Shown here piece by piece: positions 25,801 through 34,363 of a DNA stretch of 64,000 bases. Position 1 is the stretch's first letter; each line of letters opens with the position of its first letter. The notes below the pieces were generated by a model. That model worked only from the letters and a program-made list of their open reading frames with translations. It made no database searches and was not told where the DNA came from. The position numbers were made by a program, and so were the translations under genes. The stretch covers positions 620,001-684,000 of the forward strand of contig NZ_CP051680.1 of NCBI RefSeq assembly GCF_012849095.1, in the 5' to 3' direction. The stretch comes from Cohnella herbarum (GTDB taxonomy: Bacteria > Bacillota > Bacilli > Paenibacillales > Paenibacillaceae).

Positions 25801-26873
25801 ATGTCCCAAGCCAATGGCATGAACTATGCGCCGCAAGGCAAACCTCGGCCGGTCGTTAGTCAAGGGGAATTTGTTTTCGCGGCAATGTCGCTCGATCATG
25901 GTCATATTTACGGCATGTGCAATGGGCTGATTGAGGCCGGCGCTACTTTGAAGTGGGTATACGATCCCGATCCGGACAAAGTGCGCAAGTTTATCGAGAC
26001 GTACCCGCATGTCCGAGCGGCTTCGTCGGAGCAGCAAATCTTGCAAGACGCGGAAGTGACGTTAGTCGCCGCGGCTGCCATTCCATGCGATCGCGGACCG
26101 CTTGGCGTAAGGGCGATGGAACACGGCAAAGATTATTTTACGGACAAAACCCCGTTCACGACTTTGGAGCAATTGGAGCATGCGAAGCGCGCCGCGGCTC
26201 AAACGGGTCGCAAATATTCGGTCTATTACAGCGAGAGACTGCACGTGGAAAGCGCGGTATTCGCCGGTCAGCTCATTCGGGACGGCGCGATCGGGCGAGT
26301 CGTTCAAGTGCTGGGGCTGGGACCGCATCGATTGAATGCGTCGCAGAGGCCGGACTGGTTTTTCAAGAAGGCGCAGTACGGCGGCATTCTGTGCGATATC
26401 GGCAGCCACCAAATCGAACAGTTTCTCTATTACTCGGGCTGCGGCAACGCCGAAGTGCTTCATAGTAAAGTCGCCAATTACAATTGCAAGGGGTATCCCG
26501 AGCTTGAGGATTACGGTGACGCGACGTTGGTCGGCGACAATGGGGCTACGAATTATTTTCGCGTGGATTGGCTCACTCCGAACGGTTTGTCGACTTGGGG
26601 GACGGCCGAACGATTATCATGGGGACGAACGGTTATATCGAATTGCGTAAATACGTCGATATCGCGCGCGACGCGGGTGGAGATCAGCTCTACCTGGTTA
26701 ATGGAGAAGGCGAGTTTCACATGGATCTTGCCGGGAAGGTTGGTTTCCCGTATTTCGGCGAGCTTCTGCTAGACGGTCTGAACCGTACGGAGATCGCGAT
26801 GTCCCAAGCGCACGCATTCAAGGCAGCCGAGCTTTGTTTGCAAGCGCAAGCGAAAGCGATTCGAATCGAATAG
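25801..26873 (+). pseudogene. Gfo/Idh/MocA-family oxidoreductase, frame broken by one base
   Basis: The first frame runs from MSQANGMNYAPQGKPRP through LDHGHIYGM, YDPDPDKV, FTDKTPFTT (lysine in place of the usual EKP), DIGSHQIEQFLYYSG and RVDWLTPNGLSTWG. The remainder (DGRTIIMGTNGYIELRKYVDI... to AKAIRIE) continues in another frame. Adding one G to the GGGGG at 26597-26601 joins them into about 357 residues, normal for the family. GGAG sits eight bases before ATG 25801. The product likely works with the Gfo/Idh protein encoded just upstream. Error in the sequence is more likely than true decay, since both halves are well preserved. Confidence 0.82.
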
Positions 26874-26913
26874 TAGCGTGTAAAATCAGGAGTACAGAGG
26901 AGGATTACGAAAG

Positions 26914-27786
26914 ATGAAACTATCGGTGTTTACGGTCGCAACGCCCGAGATGGATCCGGTGCAGCTAGCTGCCGCGGCTAAGAAGGCGGGACTGCACGGA
27001 ATCGAATGGCGGTATACGGAAACTTCAGCGGAAGCGAAAAGCCAAGAGCCTTCCTTCTGGGGCAACAACAGGTGCACGATAGCTCCTTCCGGTGGCGAAG
27101 CGGAACTCGAGAGATTCAAGGATGCCGCGCGTCTTCACGGACTATCAACGGTCAGCGTGACTCCGTATTTGCGAACCGGTGATTTGGAGGCAACGGAGAA
27201 AGTGCTTCAAGCCGCGCGATATATGGGGGCGTCGTGTATCCGCTTAGGCGTTCCGGGTTACGATCGCAGCAAATCGTTCGACGAGCTGTTCGAGCTAGGT
27301 CGTTCTTATCTGAAAGATGCGGAAAACCTCTGTCGGAAATACGGAGTTAAAGGGTTGATCGAGATTCATCATGGGACGATCGGCGCCTCGGCTTCGGGCG
27401 CGCGCAGGTTAGTCGAGGGCTTGGATCCCGAATTCATCGGAGTTCTGTTCGATCCAGGCAATTCGGTACACGAAGGCTTCGAAAATTATCGGATGTCGTT
27501 GGAATTGTTAGGTCCGTACTTGGCTCATGTGCACGTGAAGAACGCAGGCTGGGGCGTCAAGGGAAAAGCCGAAGACGGCAGCCTGATCTGGCATTCGGAG
27601 TGGGCGGGCTTGAAAGACGGTATGGTACCTTGGCGGCAGGTCATCGACGATCTGATTGCGGTCGGGTACGACGGTTACTTGGGAGTCGAGGATTTCAGCA
27701 AGCAATTCGCGGATTCCGAAGCGATGCTCAACCATTTTGTCGAGTATATCGGAGGTTTGCTGGAGGAGCTTCAACCTGATGTTTGA
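26914..27786 (+). CDS. Sugar phosphate isomerase/epimerase (xylose-isomerase-like TIM barrel)
   Basis: 290 residues, single AP-endonuclease-2/xylose-isomerase-like barrel. Metal-site and barrel motifs include GIEWRYTE, IRLGVPGYDRS, LIEIHHGTIGAS, GVLFDPGNSVHEGF and LAHVHVKNAGWG, ending with the YDGYLGVEDFSK glutamate. Such proteins isomerise, epimerise or dehydrate sugars, inososes and 3-keto-sugars, often beside Gfo/Idh dehydrogenases, as here. GAGGAGG lies upstream of the ATG. Its 3' end overlaps the AraC gene by 8 bp. The exact substrate is unknown. Confidence 0.87.
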   Translation: MKLSVFTVATPEMDPVQLAAAAKKAGLHGIEWRYTETSAEAKSQEPSFWGNNRCTIAPSGGEAELERFKDAARLHGLSTVSVTPYLRTGDLEATEKVLQAARYMGASCIRLGVPGYDRSKSFDELFELGRSYLKDAENLCRKYGVKGLIEIHHGTIGASASGARRLVEGLDPEFIGVLFDPGNSVHEGFENYRMSLELLGPYLAHVHVKNAGWGVKGKAEDGSLIWHSEWAGLKDGMVPWRQVIDDLIAVGYDGYLGVEDFSKQFADSEAMLNHFVEYIGGLLEELQPDV

Positions 27787-28642
27787 ATATAGCTACCGCT
27801 CTACGGGGGTATTCGAGCCTGTGTTTCACTCGCATACTTTCTATGAGGTGTATTATTTTCACGAAGGCAAATGCAATTATTTGATCGGGGATCAGATTTA
27901 CAACCTTGCTCCGGGAGATCTTATTCTCATGTACGGGATGACTCTCCACTGTCCGAAGATCGATCCCGCCGTACCGTACATTCGTTCGATCATTCATTTC
28001 GACCCGGCGATTCTTCGTCCCTATTTGGAGCTTCCGCATGCGGTACCGATCATGCAGCCGTTCGAACGCTTCAAGAATTACAGGCTTAGCTTGCGCGGCG
28101 ACGATAAAGAAGAGCTTGAACGGATACTCCTCACGATGCATCGTTATCAGCAACGGGGGGACGACGTCGGTGCCGGTCGAATGCTGCTTGCGTTCGTGGA
28201 TTTGCTACATTTCGTCTATGATCTGTGCCTTCAGCCTCTAAGCGAGCAGAGGGAATTTTCTTCGGATAAAGAGAAGTCCGTGCAAGACGTGATGGCTTTG
28301 CTAGAGGATCGATACGCAGACGAAGAACTGAACATGGAGCGCCTGCAACGCGAGCTTCATCTGAGCAAATCGTATTTGGCGAAAATATTCAAAGAAGTGA
28401 CGGGAGTCACCATATTCGAGTACGTATACCGGAAGCGCATCAACGAAGCGAAAATACAGTTTCTGCTTTATCCGAGCTTGGCCGTGACGGAGGTGTCGTT
28501 CCGGCTAGGCTTCAAGCATCTCGCGCATTTCAGCAGACTGTTTAAGCAGCACGTGGGCTTAACGCCGGAACAGTATAAAAAACAAATGAAGTCGGATCGG
28601 TTGACGTTGCATAAGGCGGGGGATGGCAATGAATTTATTTGA
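27779..28642 (+). CDS. AraC-family transcriptional regulator with cupin sensor
   Basis: 287 residues: an N-terminal cupin (VFHSHTFYEVYYFHEGKCNYLIGDQIY, LAPGDLILMYGMTLHCP) and a C-terminal AraC double helix-turn-helix (LSKSYLAKIFKEVTGVTIFEYV... LGFKHLAHFSRLFKQHVGLTPEQYKK). GGAGG lies ten bases before ATG 27779, inside the end of the isomerase gene (8-bp overlap), and its own end overlaps the SDR gene by about 14 bp. Being embedded in the operon suggests it senses the operon's sugar acid and controls it, perhaps through the direct repeats near 24.55-24.6 kb. Confidence 0.9.
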   Translation: MFEYSYRSTGVFEPVFHSHTFYEVYYFHEGKCNYLIGDQIYNLAPGDLILMYGMTLHCPKIDPAVPYIRSIIHFDPAILRPYLELPHAVPIMQPFERFKNYRLSLRGDDKEELERILLTMHRYQQRGDDVGAGRMLLAFVDLLHFVYDLCLQPLSEQREFSSDKEKSVQDVMALLEDRYADEELNMERLQRELHLSKSYLAKIFKEVTGVTIFEYVYRKRINEAKIQFLLYPSLAVTEVSFRLGFKHLAHFSRLFKQHVGLTPEQYKKQMKSDRLTLHKAGDGNEFI

Positions 28643-29396
28643 CTTAACGGGCAAGACGGCGGTCGTAATCGGAGGTTCTTCCACCTTAGGCGGAGCGATG
28701 GCGGAAGCACTTGCCGCTTATGGCGCGGACGTGGCGTTAACGGGGCGCAAGGCGGACAACGCGGAGCCGGTTCGTCAACGGATCGAAGCTGCGGGCGGAA
28801 ACGCGCGATGTTACGGGGTTGAAGCGACATCCAAGAAGGATCTCGAGCGGTTGCTGGACGAGGTGACGGCTTGGACGGGCGGCGTCGATATTTTGTTGAA
28901 TTGCCCTGGCGTGAATAGTCCGACTCCTTTCTTCGAAATAGCGGAAGACGAGTGGGATCATATCATCGATGTGAATGCCAAGAGCGTCGTGCTGGCTTGT
29001 CAGGTGTTCGGCAAATCCATGGTTGAACGGGGCATCGGGGGCAGCATTATTAACCTGTCGTCCGTGTCGTCTACGACCCCGCTGTCGCGGGTGTTTACCT
29101 ATTCGGTGTCCAAAGCGGCGGTTAATAATATGACGCAATTTCTTGCGCGGGAATTCGCTCCGGCCGGGGTGAGAGTCAACGCGATCATTCCGGGATTTTT
29201 CCCGGCGGTGCAGAACCGGGCGATCTTATCGGAAGAGAGGGTGGCGTCCATTATGGCGCATACTCCGATGAAACGATTCGGAGAGGCATCGGAGCTCCAG
29301 GGGGCGGTCGTTTATTTGGCATCGGCGAAAGCTTCGGGTTTCGTGACGGGTTCGCTGCTACGGGTTGACGGCGGATTCGGCGCGATGACGATTTAA
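28629..29396 (+). CDS. SDR-family oxidoreductase, probable D-mannonate oxidoreductase (fructuronate reductase)
   Basis: 255 residues with the short-chain dehydrogenase fold: cofactor-binding VIGGSSTLGGAMAEAL, NAG-equivalent LLNCPGVNS, catalytic serine in NLSSVSS, Y158 and K162 in YSVSKAA, and a PGFFPAVQNR loop with a C-terminal GSLLRVDGG. The next two genes encode mannonate dehydratase and KDPG aldolase, so it most likely reduces D-fructuronate to D-mannonate, as SDR-type UxuB proteins do. An ATG at 28623 abuts the GGGGG run, while ATG 28629 has correct spacing, so I use the latter. Confidence 0.85.
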   Translation: MNLFDLTGKTAVVIGGSSTLGGAMAEALAAYGADVALTGRKADNAEPVRQRIEAAGGNARCYGVEATSKKDLERLLDEVTAWTGGVDILLNCPGVNSPTPFFEIAEDEWDHIIDVNAKSVVLACQVFGKSMVERGIGGSIINLSSVSSTTPLSRVFTYSVSKAAVNNMTQFLAREFAPAGVRVNAIIPGFFPAVQNRAILSEERVASIMAHTPMKRFGEASELQGAVVYLASAKASGFVTGSLLRVDGGFGAMTI

Positions 29397-29432
29397 TTCA
29401 ACGGTAGAAGATAACGAAGGAGGTTGAAAGGG

Positions 29433-30500
29433 ATGCAGATGACCTTTCGATGGTTTGGAGATAACGATCCGGTAAAGTTGTGGCAAATCCGGCAAATCCC
29501 CGGGGTGACCGGCATCGTGAGCGCGATCTATGACGTTCCGGTAGGGGAGGAGTGGCCGCTTGAGAAAATCGTCGAGCTGAAGACGAAGGTCGAGGCGGCG
29601 GGGTTGTCGCTTAGCGTCATCGAGAGCGTTCCGGTGCACGAGCATATTAAGTTAGGGCTTTCGGATAGGGATCGGATGATCGACAATTACGGGAAGACGA
29701 TCCGTAATCTGGCGCAGGCAGGAATCGGCATCGTCTGCTATAATTTCATGCCGGTGTTCGATTGGACGCGCTCGCAGCTCGATTACGAGCTGGAAGACGG
29801 CTCGAACGCGTTGATCTACGAGGAAGAAGTCGTTCAGCGAATGAATCCTCTAAGCGGCGAACTGCAACTGCCGGGATGGGATAGCAGCTATCGGAAAGAG
29901 GATCTTAGACGGTTATTCGATCAATATGCCGCGGTTGACGAAGAGAAGCTATGGGACAACCTTTCCTACTTCGTGAAGGCGATCATGCCCGTGGCGGAAG
30001 AGGTCGGGGTGCTAATGGCGATCCACCCGGACGATCCCCCTTGGCCGATCTTCGGTCTTCCGAGAATCATTAGGGACGAAGCCGCTTTGCGCAGGTTCGT
30101 CCGGCTTTACGACCATCCGGTGAACGGGTTGTGTCTGTGCAGCGGTTCCCTCGGAGCGAATCCGGACAACGATATTCCGGCGCTCGTTCGCAGATTCGGC
30201 GCGGAGGGCAAGATCAATTTCATGCACGCTCGGAATATTAAACATACGGGAGAGCGTTCATTCCAAGAATCGGCTCATTTGTCCAAGGCCGGATCGCTTG
30301 ATATGGCGGAGATCGTACGCGCGCTGAGGGACGTTAACTACGAGGGTCCCGTTCGTCCCGACCATGGTCGCATGATCTGGGGCGAAACCGGCAAACCGGG
30401 TTACGGGTTGTACGACCGCGCCTTGGGAGCCGTCTATCTGAACGGAATGTGGGAGGCTTTAACCAAGGAGCGGGCCGCATTAAACGGTGAACCGGAGTAG
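29433..30500 (+). CDS. uxuA: Mannonate dehydratase
   Basis: Converts D-mannonate to 2-keto-3-deoxy-D-gluconate in hexuronate catabolism, using a divalent metal. The 355-residue TIM-barrel begins [27 protein letters not shown], a standard UxuA start; [43 protein letters not shown], and FMHARNIKH hold the metal ligands (Cys/His) typical of the family. AGGAGG nine bases before ATG 29433 excludes the upstream TTG. It follows the fructuronate-reductase-like gene by 36 bp and precedes the KDPG aldolase gene. Confidence 0.93.
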   Translation: MQMTFRWFGDNDPVKLWQIRQIPGVTGIVSAIYDVPVGEEWPLEKIVELKTKVEAAGLSLSVIESVPVHEHIKLGLSDRDRMIDNYGKTIRNLAQAGIGIVCYNFMPVFDWTRSQLDYELEDGSNALIYEEEVVQRMNPLSGELQLPGWDSSYRKEDLRRLFDQYAAVDEEKLWDNLSYFVKAIMPVAEEVGVLMAIHPDDPPWPIFGLPRIIRDEAALRRFVRLYDHPVNGLCLCSGSLGANPDNDIPALVRRFGAEGKINFMHARNIKHTGERSFQESAHLSKAGSLDMAEIVRALRDVNYEGPVRPDHGRMIWGETGKPGYGLYDRALGAVYLNGMWEALTKERAALNGEPE

Positions 30501-30574
30501 TTCGGAGGTTTCGCGCGACGGAAAGCGGTGGTACAATGGGGGAATCCAATACCATCCGCTAAAGGAGCTTTCCA

Positions 30575-31219
30575 ATGCCTTCTGAAATTATGCAAGCCTT
30601 AACACGAGAGAAAATCGTAACCATCATGCGAGGCGTTGCCTTGGAACCGGGTTTGGCGACCGCGCAAGCATTAGCCGACGGCGGGATCGTATTTCTGGAA
30701 GTAACGTTAAATTCGGAAGGCGCCCTGCCCATGATCTCGAAGCTCCGCGAAAAGTTCGATGGTCGGTTGCAGATCGGAGCGGGCACCGTTCTCGATATTG
30801 GTCAAGCCAAGGAAGCGGTAGCCGCGGGGGCGAAGTATTTGATTTCGCCGAACTTGGACGAAGAAGTGATTTATTACGCCGTCGAGCAGGGCATCGAGAT
30901 GTGGCCGGGCACGATGACGCCGACGGAGATCGTTCGCGCGTACAAAGCCGGCGCTTCCGCGGTAAAGCTGTTCCCGATGGGCACGCTAGGCATTAACTAT
31001 TTGAAGGAAGTACGGGCTCCGCTGAACCATATTCCGATGATCGCGACGGGTGGCGTCAATTTGGGCAACATTAACTCGGTTCTGGATGCGGGAGCGATCG
31101 CCGTAGGTTTGGGCGGTAATATCATCGACAAGAAGCTCATTAGCGAAGGGAAATTCGATGAAGTCAGGAAGCTGGCCCAAGCGTACGTGAATGAGGTTCA
31201 GGGAGCGAAGACGGTCTAA
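30575..31219 (+). CDS. kdgA: 2-dehydro-3-deoxy-phosphogluconate (KDPG) aldolase / 4-hydroxy-2-oxoglutarate aldolase
   Basis: 214-residue class I aldolase. It cleaves KDPG to pyruvate and glyceraldehyde-3-phosphate. The catalytic glutamate is in FLEVTLNS, the phosphate-binding turn in GAGTVLD, and the Schiff-base lysine is K131 in SAVKLFPMG; ATGGVNLGN follows. AAAGGAG is upstream of the ATG. It completes the uronate pathway encoded here, but a KDG kinase gene is missing from the window and must lie elsewhere. A -10-like TACAAT in the 74-bp gap before it may give extra transcription. Confidence 0.93.
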   Translation: MPSEIMQALTREKIVTIMRGVALEPGLATAQALADGGIVFLEVTLNSEGALPMISKLREKFDGRLQIGAGTVLDIGQAKEAVAAGAKYLISPNLDEEVIYYAVEQGIEMWPGTMTPTEIVRAYKAGASAVKLFPMGTLGINYLKEVRAPLNHIPMIATGGVNLGNINSVLDAGAIAVGLGGNIIDKKLISEGKFDEVRKLAQAYVNEVQGAKTV

Positions 31220-31326
31220 TATTTTTAACCTATCAGATTACATGACGCTGCGCATGCTTTTCCGATGTGTATCCGACATAAACGTTTTCCCGCCATCCTA
31301 ATGACGGTGGAAGCCGTTATGCTCGT

Positions 31327-31374
31327 AATAAAACAAGCTGGTTCCTGTACGTGACGGGAGCCAGCTTGTTTTAT
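31327..31374 (+). terminator. Strong terminator of the uronate operon
   Basis: AAAACAAGCTGG faces CCAGCTTGTTTT with a partly paired loop (TTCC / GGGA), followed by ATTT. It is symmetric enough to work on both strands. Confidence 0.88.
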
Positions 31375-31511
31375 TTGCGATGAAGTACGATCGGCAGCGG
31401 TGCTAATCGATAGATACAAAAGATTAACCGCAACCCGGACATGCAGCAAACTACAACAAGCAGTTGTGACTTTCACAGAAAATGCTTACACGCTTCATCT
31501 CATACTAAAAA

Positions 31512-31699
31512 CCTAAGTGTAAAATATGCAGTTAGATTGACCTAAATTCCTCGTTTTCACCTTCTAAATGTAAAACATGCACTTAGTTTGATTGAATTCT
31601 TATTCAATCGAAATATTTGCTTGAACTAGTTGCAGGTTTTACACTTAGTTATTCAAGCGAGAAAAACTCCCCAAACTAGTTGTAAATAATACACTTAGG
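31512..31699. repeat. Array C: four copies of a ~28-bp motif, two direct then two inverted, at ~51-bp spacing
   Basis: The gap 31220-31898 contains the terminator and this array. CTAAGTGTAAAATATGCAG starts at 31513 and CTAAATGTAAAACATGCAC at 31564 (51 bp apart); reverse-strand copies (reading AACTAGTTG...TACACTTAG on plus) lie at about 31624-31648 and 31674-31699, 50 bp apart. Within a copy CTAARTG faces CACTTAG, forming a hairpin. The right pair can also fold back on the left pair as one long cruciform. From 31700 to the regulator start I see nothing further. Confidence 0.7.
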
Positions 31700-31898
31700 T
31701 GTACAAGTTTTTCTGTATTATTTAATATCGGGAGTTTTTAGTTGCTGGAGTTAGAGCTGCTAGACCTAGCATTCGTTTATTGGGAACCTTGGATGCCAGA
31801 CATTTATATAAGTTCCTAATCGAACACTCTATTTCCGTTTATAGAACTTGTAACTTAGACGGCTTGGCTCTATACTTTCCGAAGTGAGGAGGGATACG

Positions 31899-34139
31899 AT
31901 GAGGCGGTTCATTCCCAGGCAGAAGTATATTCGTATTTTTCTAGCGCTGTGCATACTCTTTTCCCTGGTATCGATTCCTTTCGTCTATATCATATCCCGG
32001 CAATTTTCTACGTACGCGATGAAACAGATCGATAAGGCTAATCAAGTCGAAGTCGCCCATGCGCAAGGAAATTCGCAGTTCATTTTCAAGAAGATGATCG
32101 GGTACGGGTTGAATATGTATCAAGACAAGAGCATCCAGCTCTGGCTGACGGATAACAAGGAAACGCCGGAGCATCAGACGGATGCGATGAAAGCTGCCGC
32201 CAACTATATGACGACGGAGCCTTTCATCGAGAACATCTACATGTTCAATATGCGTACGAAACATGCGATTAACCAGAAGTTCGGCATCTCGACGTTTGCT
32301 CGGTTTTCGGATCAGTCGATACTGGACATCGTGAATCAAACTAGGAAATCTTATTTGAATCTCTTTAATTATCAATCGAACGGGCAGAAAAAGCTTGCTT
32401 TGATCATACCGACCGTGCCTTCCGGACAGCAATCGTTCGGGTACTTGGTCATGCTCATGGATATTCATCTGCTGCAACAATATTTGCTTAAAGACAATCG
32501 GTCCTCCGGGACTAGATCCTTCATTCTCGATCGCGAGGGTAAGCTTATGCTTGGCTCGGAAGATACGGAAGAGCTATATGTCGAGCTTGCCAAACGATCG
32601 ACCAGCAATACCGGAAGCTTCGCTTATCATTTCAAGGGCGAGCGATGGTCGATTCAATACGCGCAGATCGTGCCGCAAGGATGGACGTTGTACCAGATCG
32701 CCAAATACGACCTGGTTCTCGCCGATTTCAATTCGTTCCGGAATAAAATGCTTATTTTCGCCGTTTCCTTCGTCGTCCTTCTGATGGCTATCCTGTTCTG
32801 GAATTCCCGTCGTACCTACCAGCCGTTCTCCCAGCTGGCGGATCAATTGGAGATGAAGTTCGGATTGCAATTGAAGAACGCGAACAATGAAGGTCCGAGG
32901 GAAGAATACAAAGTGATCCGGTACGGCATCGAGATGTTGGCGGATCAGGTGGATAAGATGGATATGTCCATGAGGGAACATAAGAGCGTCATCAAGCTCG
33001 AATACTTAAGGCAATGGATCGTCCAAGGAAAGCTCATAGCCCCGGTCGAACATTATCTCCGAGAGCAGACGGAGTTGTTCGCCGGCGACGGGTTACATCT
33101 TGGCGTCATTCGTATCAACGAATACAGTCTATTCGAAGATCAATATAACTTCGCCTCTAGGAAGCTCATGAAATACGCAATTGGCAATATCGCCGAAGAG
33201 ATTTTGAATCGGAAATGGCATGCGCAATCCGTCGATCTGGGCGGCGATCATCTGGCTCTTCTCTTATCGGGCTCGAACGTACAGATGAGCAAACTAGTGG
33301 AAATGCTGGAGGACGTAGCCAAGCAGATCCAAGATTGGACCCGTATTCGCGTGACGATCGCGGTAAGCGGCGACCATTCGTATGGCGACGATCTACGCAG
33401 CATATACAAGCATATTCACGAGTTGACGATGTTGAAGTTCATTTCCGGGGAGGACAAGATTTACCTGGAGCAAGATTTCGAAGCCTATATGGAACGGATT
33501 CAGCCATTGCCCGACGCCGAGCTGTTGGATGAACTGATCAAGAGAGTCAGAATGGGGAAAACGGAGGAAGTCGCGGTAAGCATGGATCAGTTGTTCGGGC
33601 ATATGCAGACGATGCATTACGCGGATAGCAAGTTCCAGGTGTCCCTGATCTTATATACTTTGTTCAAAACCTTCAATAAATTGCCGTCCGTGGAGTCGGT
33701 CGAAGGTATCGAGAGTATATTGGAAAGGTACGATACCTTAAGCGGTATCAAGGGGTGGCTCGAGCAAGAGTTACTTGAGATCATAGGCGACTTAAGCAAT
33801 AAGAAAGGGTCCAGCCGCCGCGAAGAGATCGTAACGGAAATCGTGGAATACGTGAAAACCCACTTGAACGATCCATTGCTGACGATAGACGAAATATCGG
33901 AGCATGTTTCCTTATCCACCCGATATATTCGTCAGCTATTCAAGGAAGTATTCGAGACGACGCTGTCCGATTATATCATGGAAGAGCGAATCAATCGGGT
34001 GAAGGGATTGCTGGATACGACGGATTGGACGGTAACGGATATCGGCGAACGGTCGGGTTTCCAGACGAAAAGTCATTTTTTTACGACGTTCAAGAAAGCG
34101 ACGGGAATGACGCCGAGTCAGTTCCGGGACAAGAAATAA
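31899..34139 (+). CDS. Membrane-bound AraC-family sensor/regulator (Cache-type extracellular domain)
   Basis: 746 residues. TM1 (about 9-30, IFLALCILFSLVSIPFVYII) and TM2 (about 278-297, MLIFAVSFVVLLMAILFW) enclose an extracellular region of some 245 residues that looks Cache-like. A cytosolic linker (about 300-640) leads to an AraC helix-turn-helix pair at the C-terminus (LTIDEISEHVSLSTRYIRQLFKEVF, IGERSGFQTKSHFFTTFKKATGMTPSQFRDK). AGGAGG six bases before ATG 31899 rules out the upstream GTG. Such one-protein sensors sit beside lpl-type sugar ABC operons in Paenibacillus and probably switch on the transporter and GH42 genes that follow. Confidence 0.88.
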   Translation: MRRFIPRQKYIRIFLALCILFSLVSIPFVYIISRQFSTYAMKQIDKANQVEVAHAQGNSQFIFKKMIGYGLNMYQDKSIQLWLTDNKETPEHQTDAMKAAANYMTTEPFIENIYMFNMRTKHAINQKFGISTFARFSDQSILDIVNQTRKSYLNLFNYQSNGQKKLALIIPTVPSGQQSFGYLVMLMDIHLLQQYLLKDNRSSGTRSFILDREGKLMLGSEDTEELYVELAKRSTSNTGSFAYHFKGERWSIQYAQIVPQGWTLYQIAKYDLVLADFNSFRNKMLIFAVSFVVLLMAILFWNSRRTYQPFSQLADQLEMKFGLQLKNANNEGPREEYKVIRYGIEMLADQVDKMDMSMREHKSVIKLEYLRQWIVQGKLIAPVEHYLREQTELFAGDGLHLGVIRINEYSLFEDQYNFASRKLMKYAIGNIAEEILNRKWHAQSVDLGGDHLALLLSGSNVQMSKLVEMLEDVAKQIQDWTRIRVTIAVSGDHSYGDDLRSIYKHIHELTMLKFISGEDKIYLEQDFEAYMERIQPLPDAELLDELIKRVRMGKTEEVAVSMDQLFGHMQTMHYADSKFQVSLILYTLFKTFNKLPSVESVEGIESILERYDTLSGIKGWLEQELLEIIGDLSNKKGSSRREEIVTEIVEYVKTHLNDPLLTIDEISEHVSLSTRYIRQLFKEVFETTLSDYIMEERINRVKGLLDTTDWTVTDIGERSGFQTKSHFFTTFKKATGMTPSQFRDKK

Positions 34140-34154
34140 GGGCATTCACCTGCA

Positions 34155-34188
34155 GCGCGCTTCCGGCCTAGTGCCGGGGGCGTTTTTT
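34155..34188 (+). terminator. Rho-independent terminator after the membrane-bound AraC gene
   Basis: CCGGC and GCCGG pair around CTAGT, extended by flanking CGC/GCG, followed by seven T. It separates the regulator from the transporter operon. Confidence 0.8.
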
Positions 34189-34363
34189 TGAACGATCTGA
34201 TTTGCTACCGCCGGATTCCGAACCTCGTTTCCGCAATAGAAACCCGTGGTTTTGCCGGATTCAGCACCGTTTTTCCTAGATCAGAACTATACGGCGCTTA
34301 GGCAGCCGACCTATGATTAAGCCACGAGAGGAACACACTAACGAAACAGAAGCGGGTGAACAG

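Noticed and set aside
31225..31476. Small minus-strand frame in the gap after the KDPG aldolase gene
   Set aside because: It runs through the terminator hairpin, and no ribosome site or conserved feature is seen.
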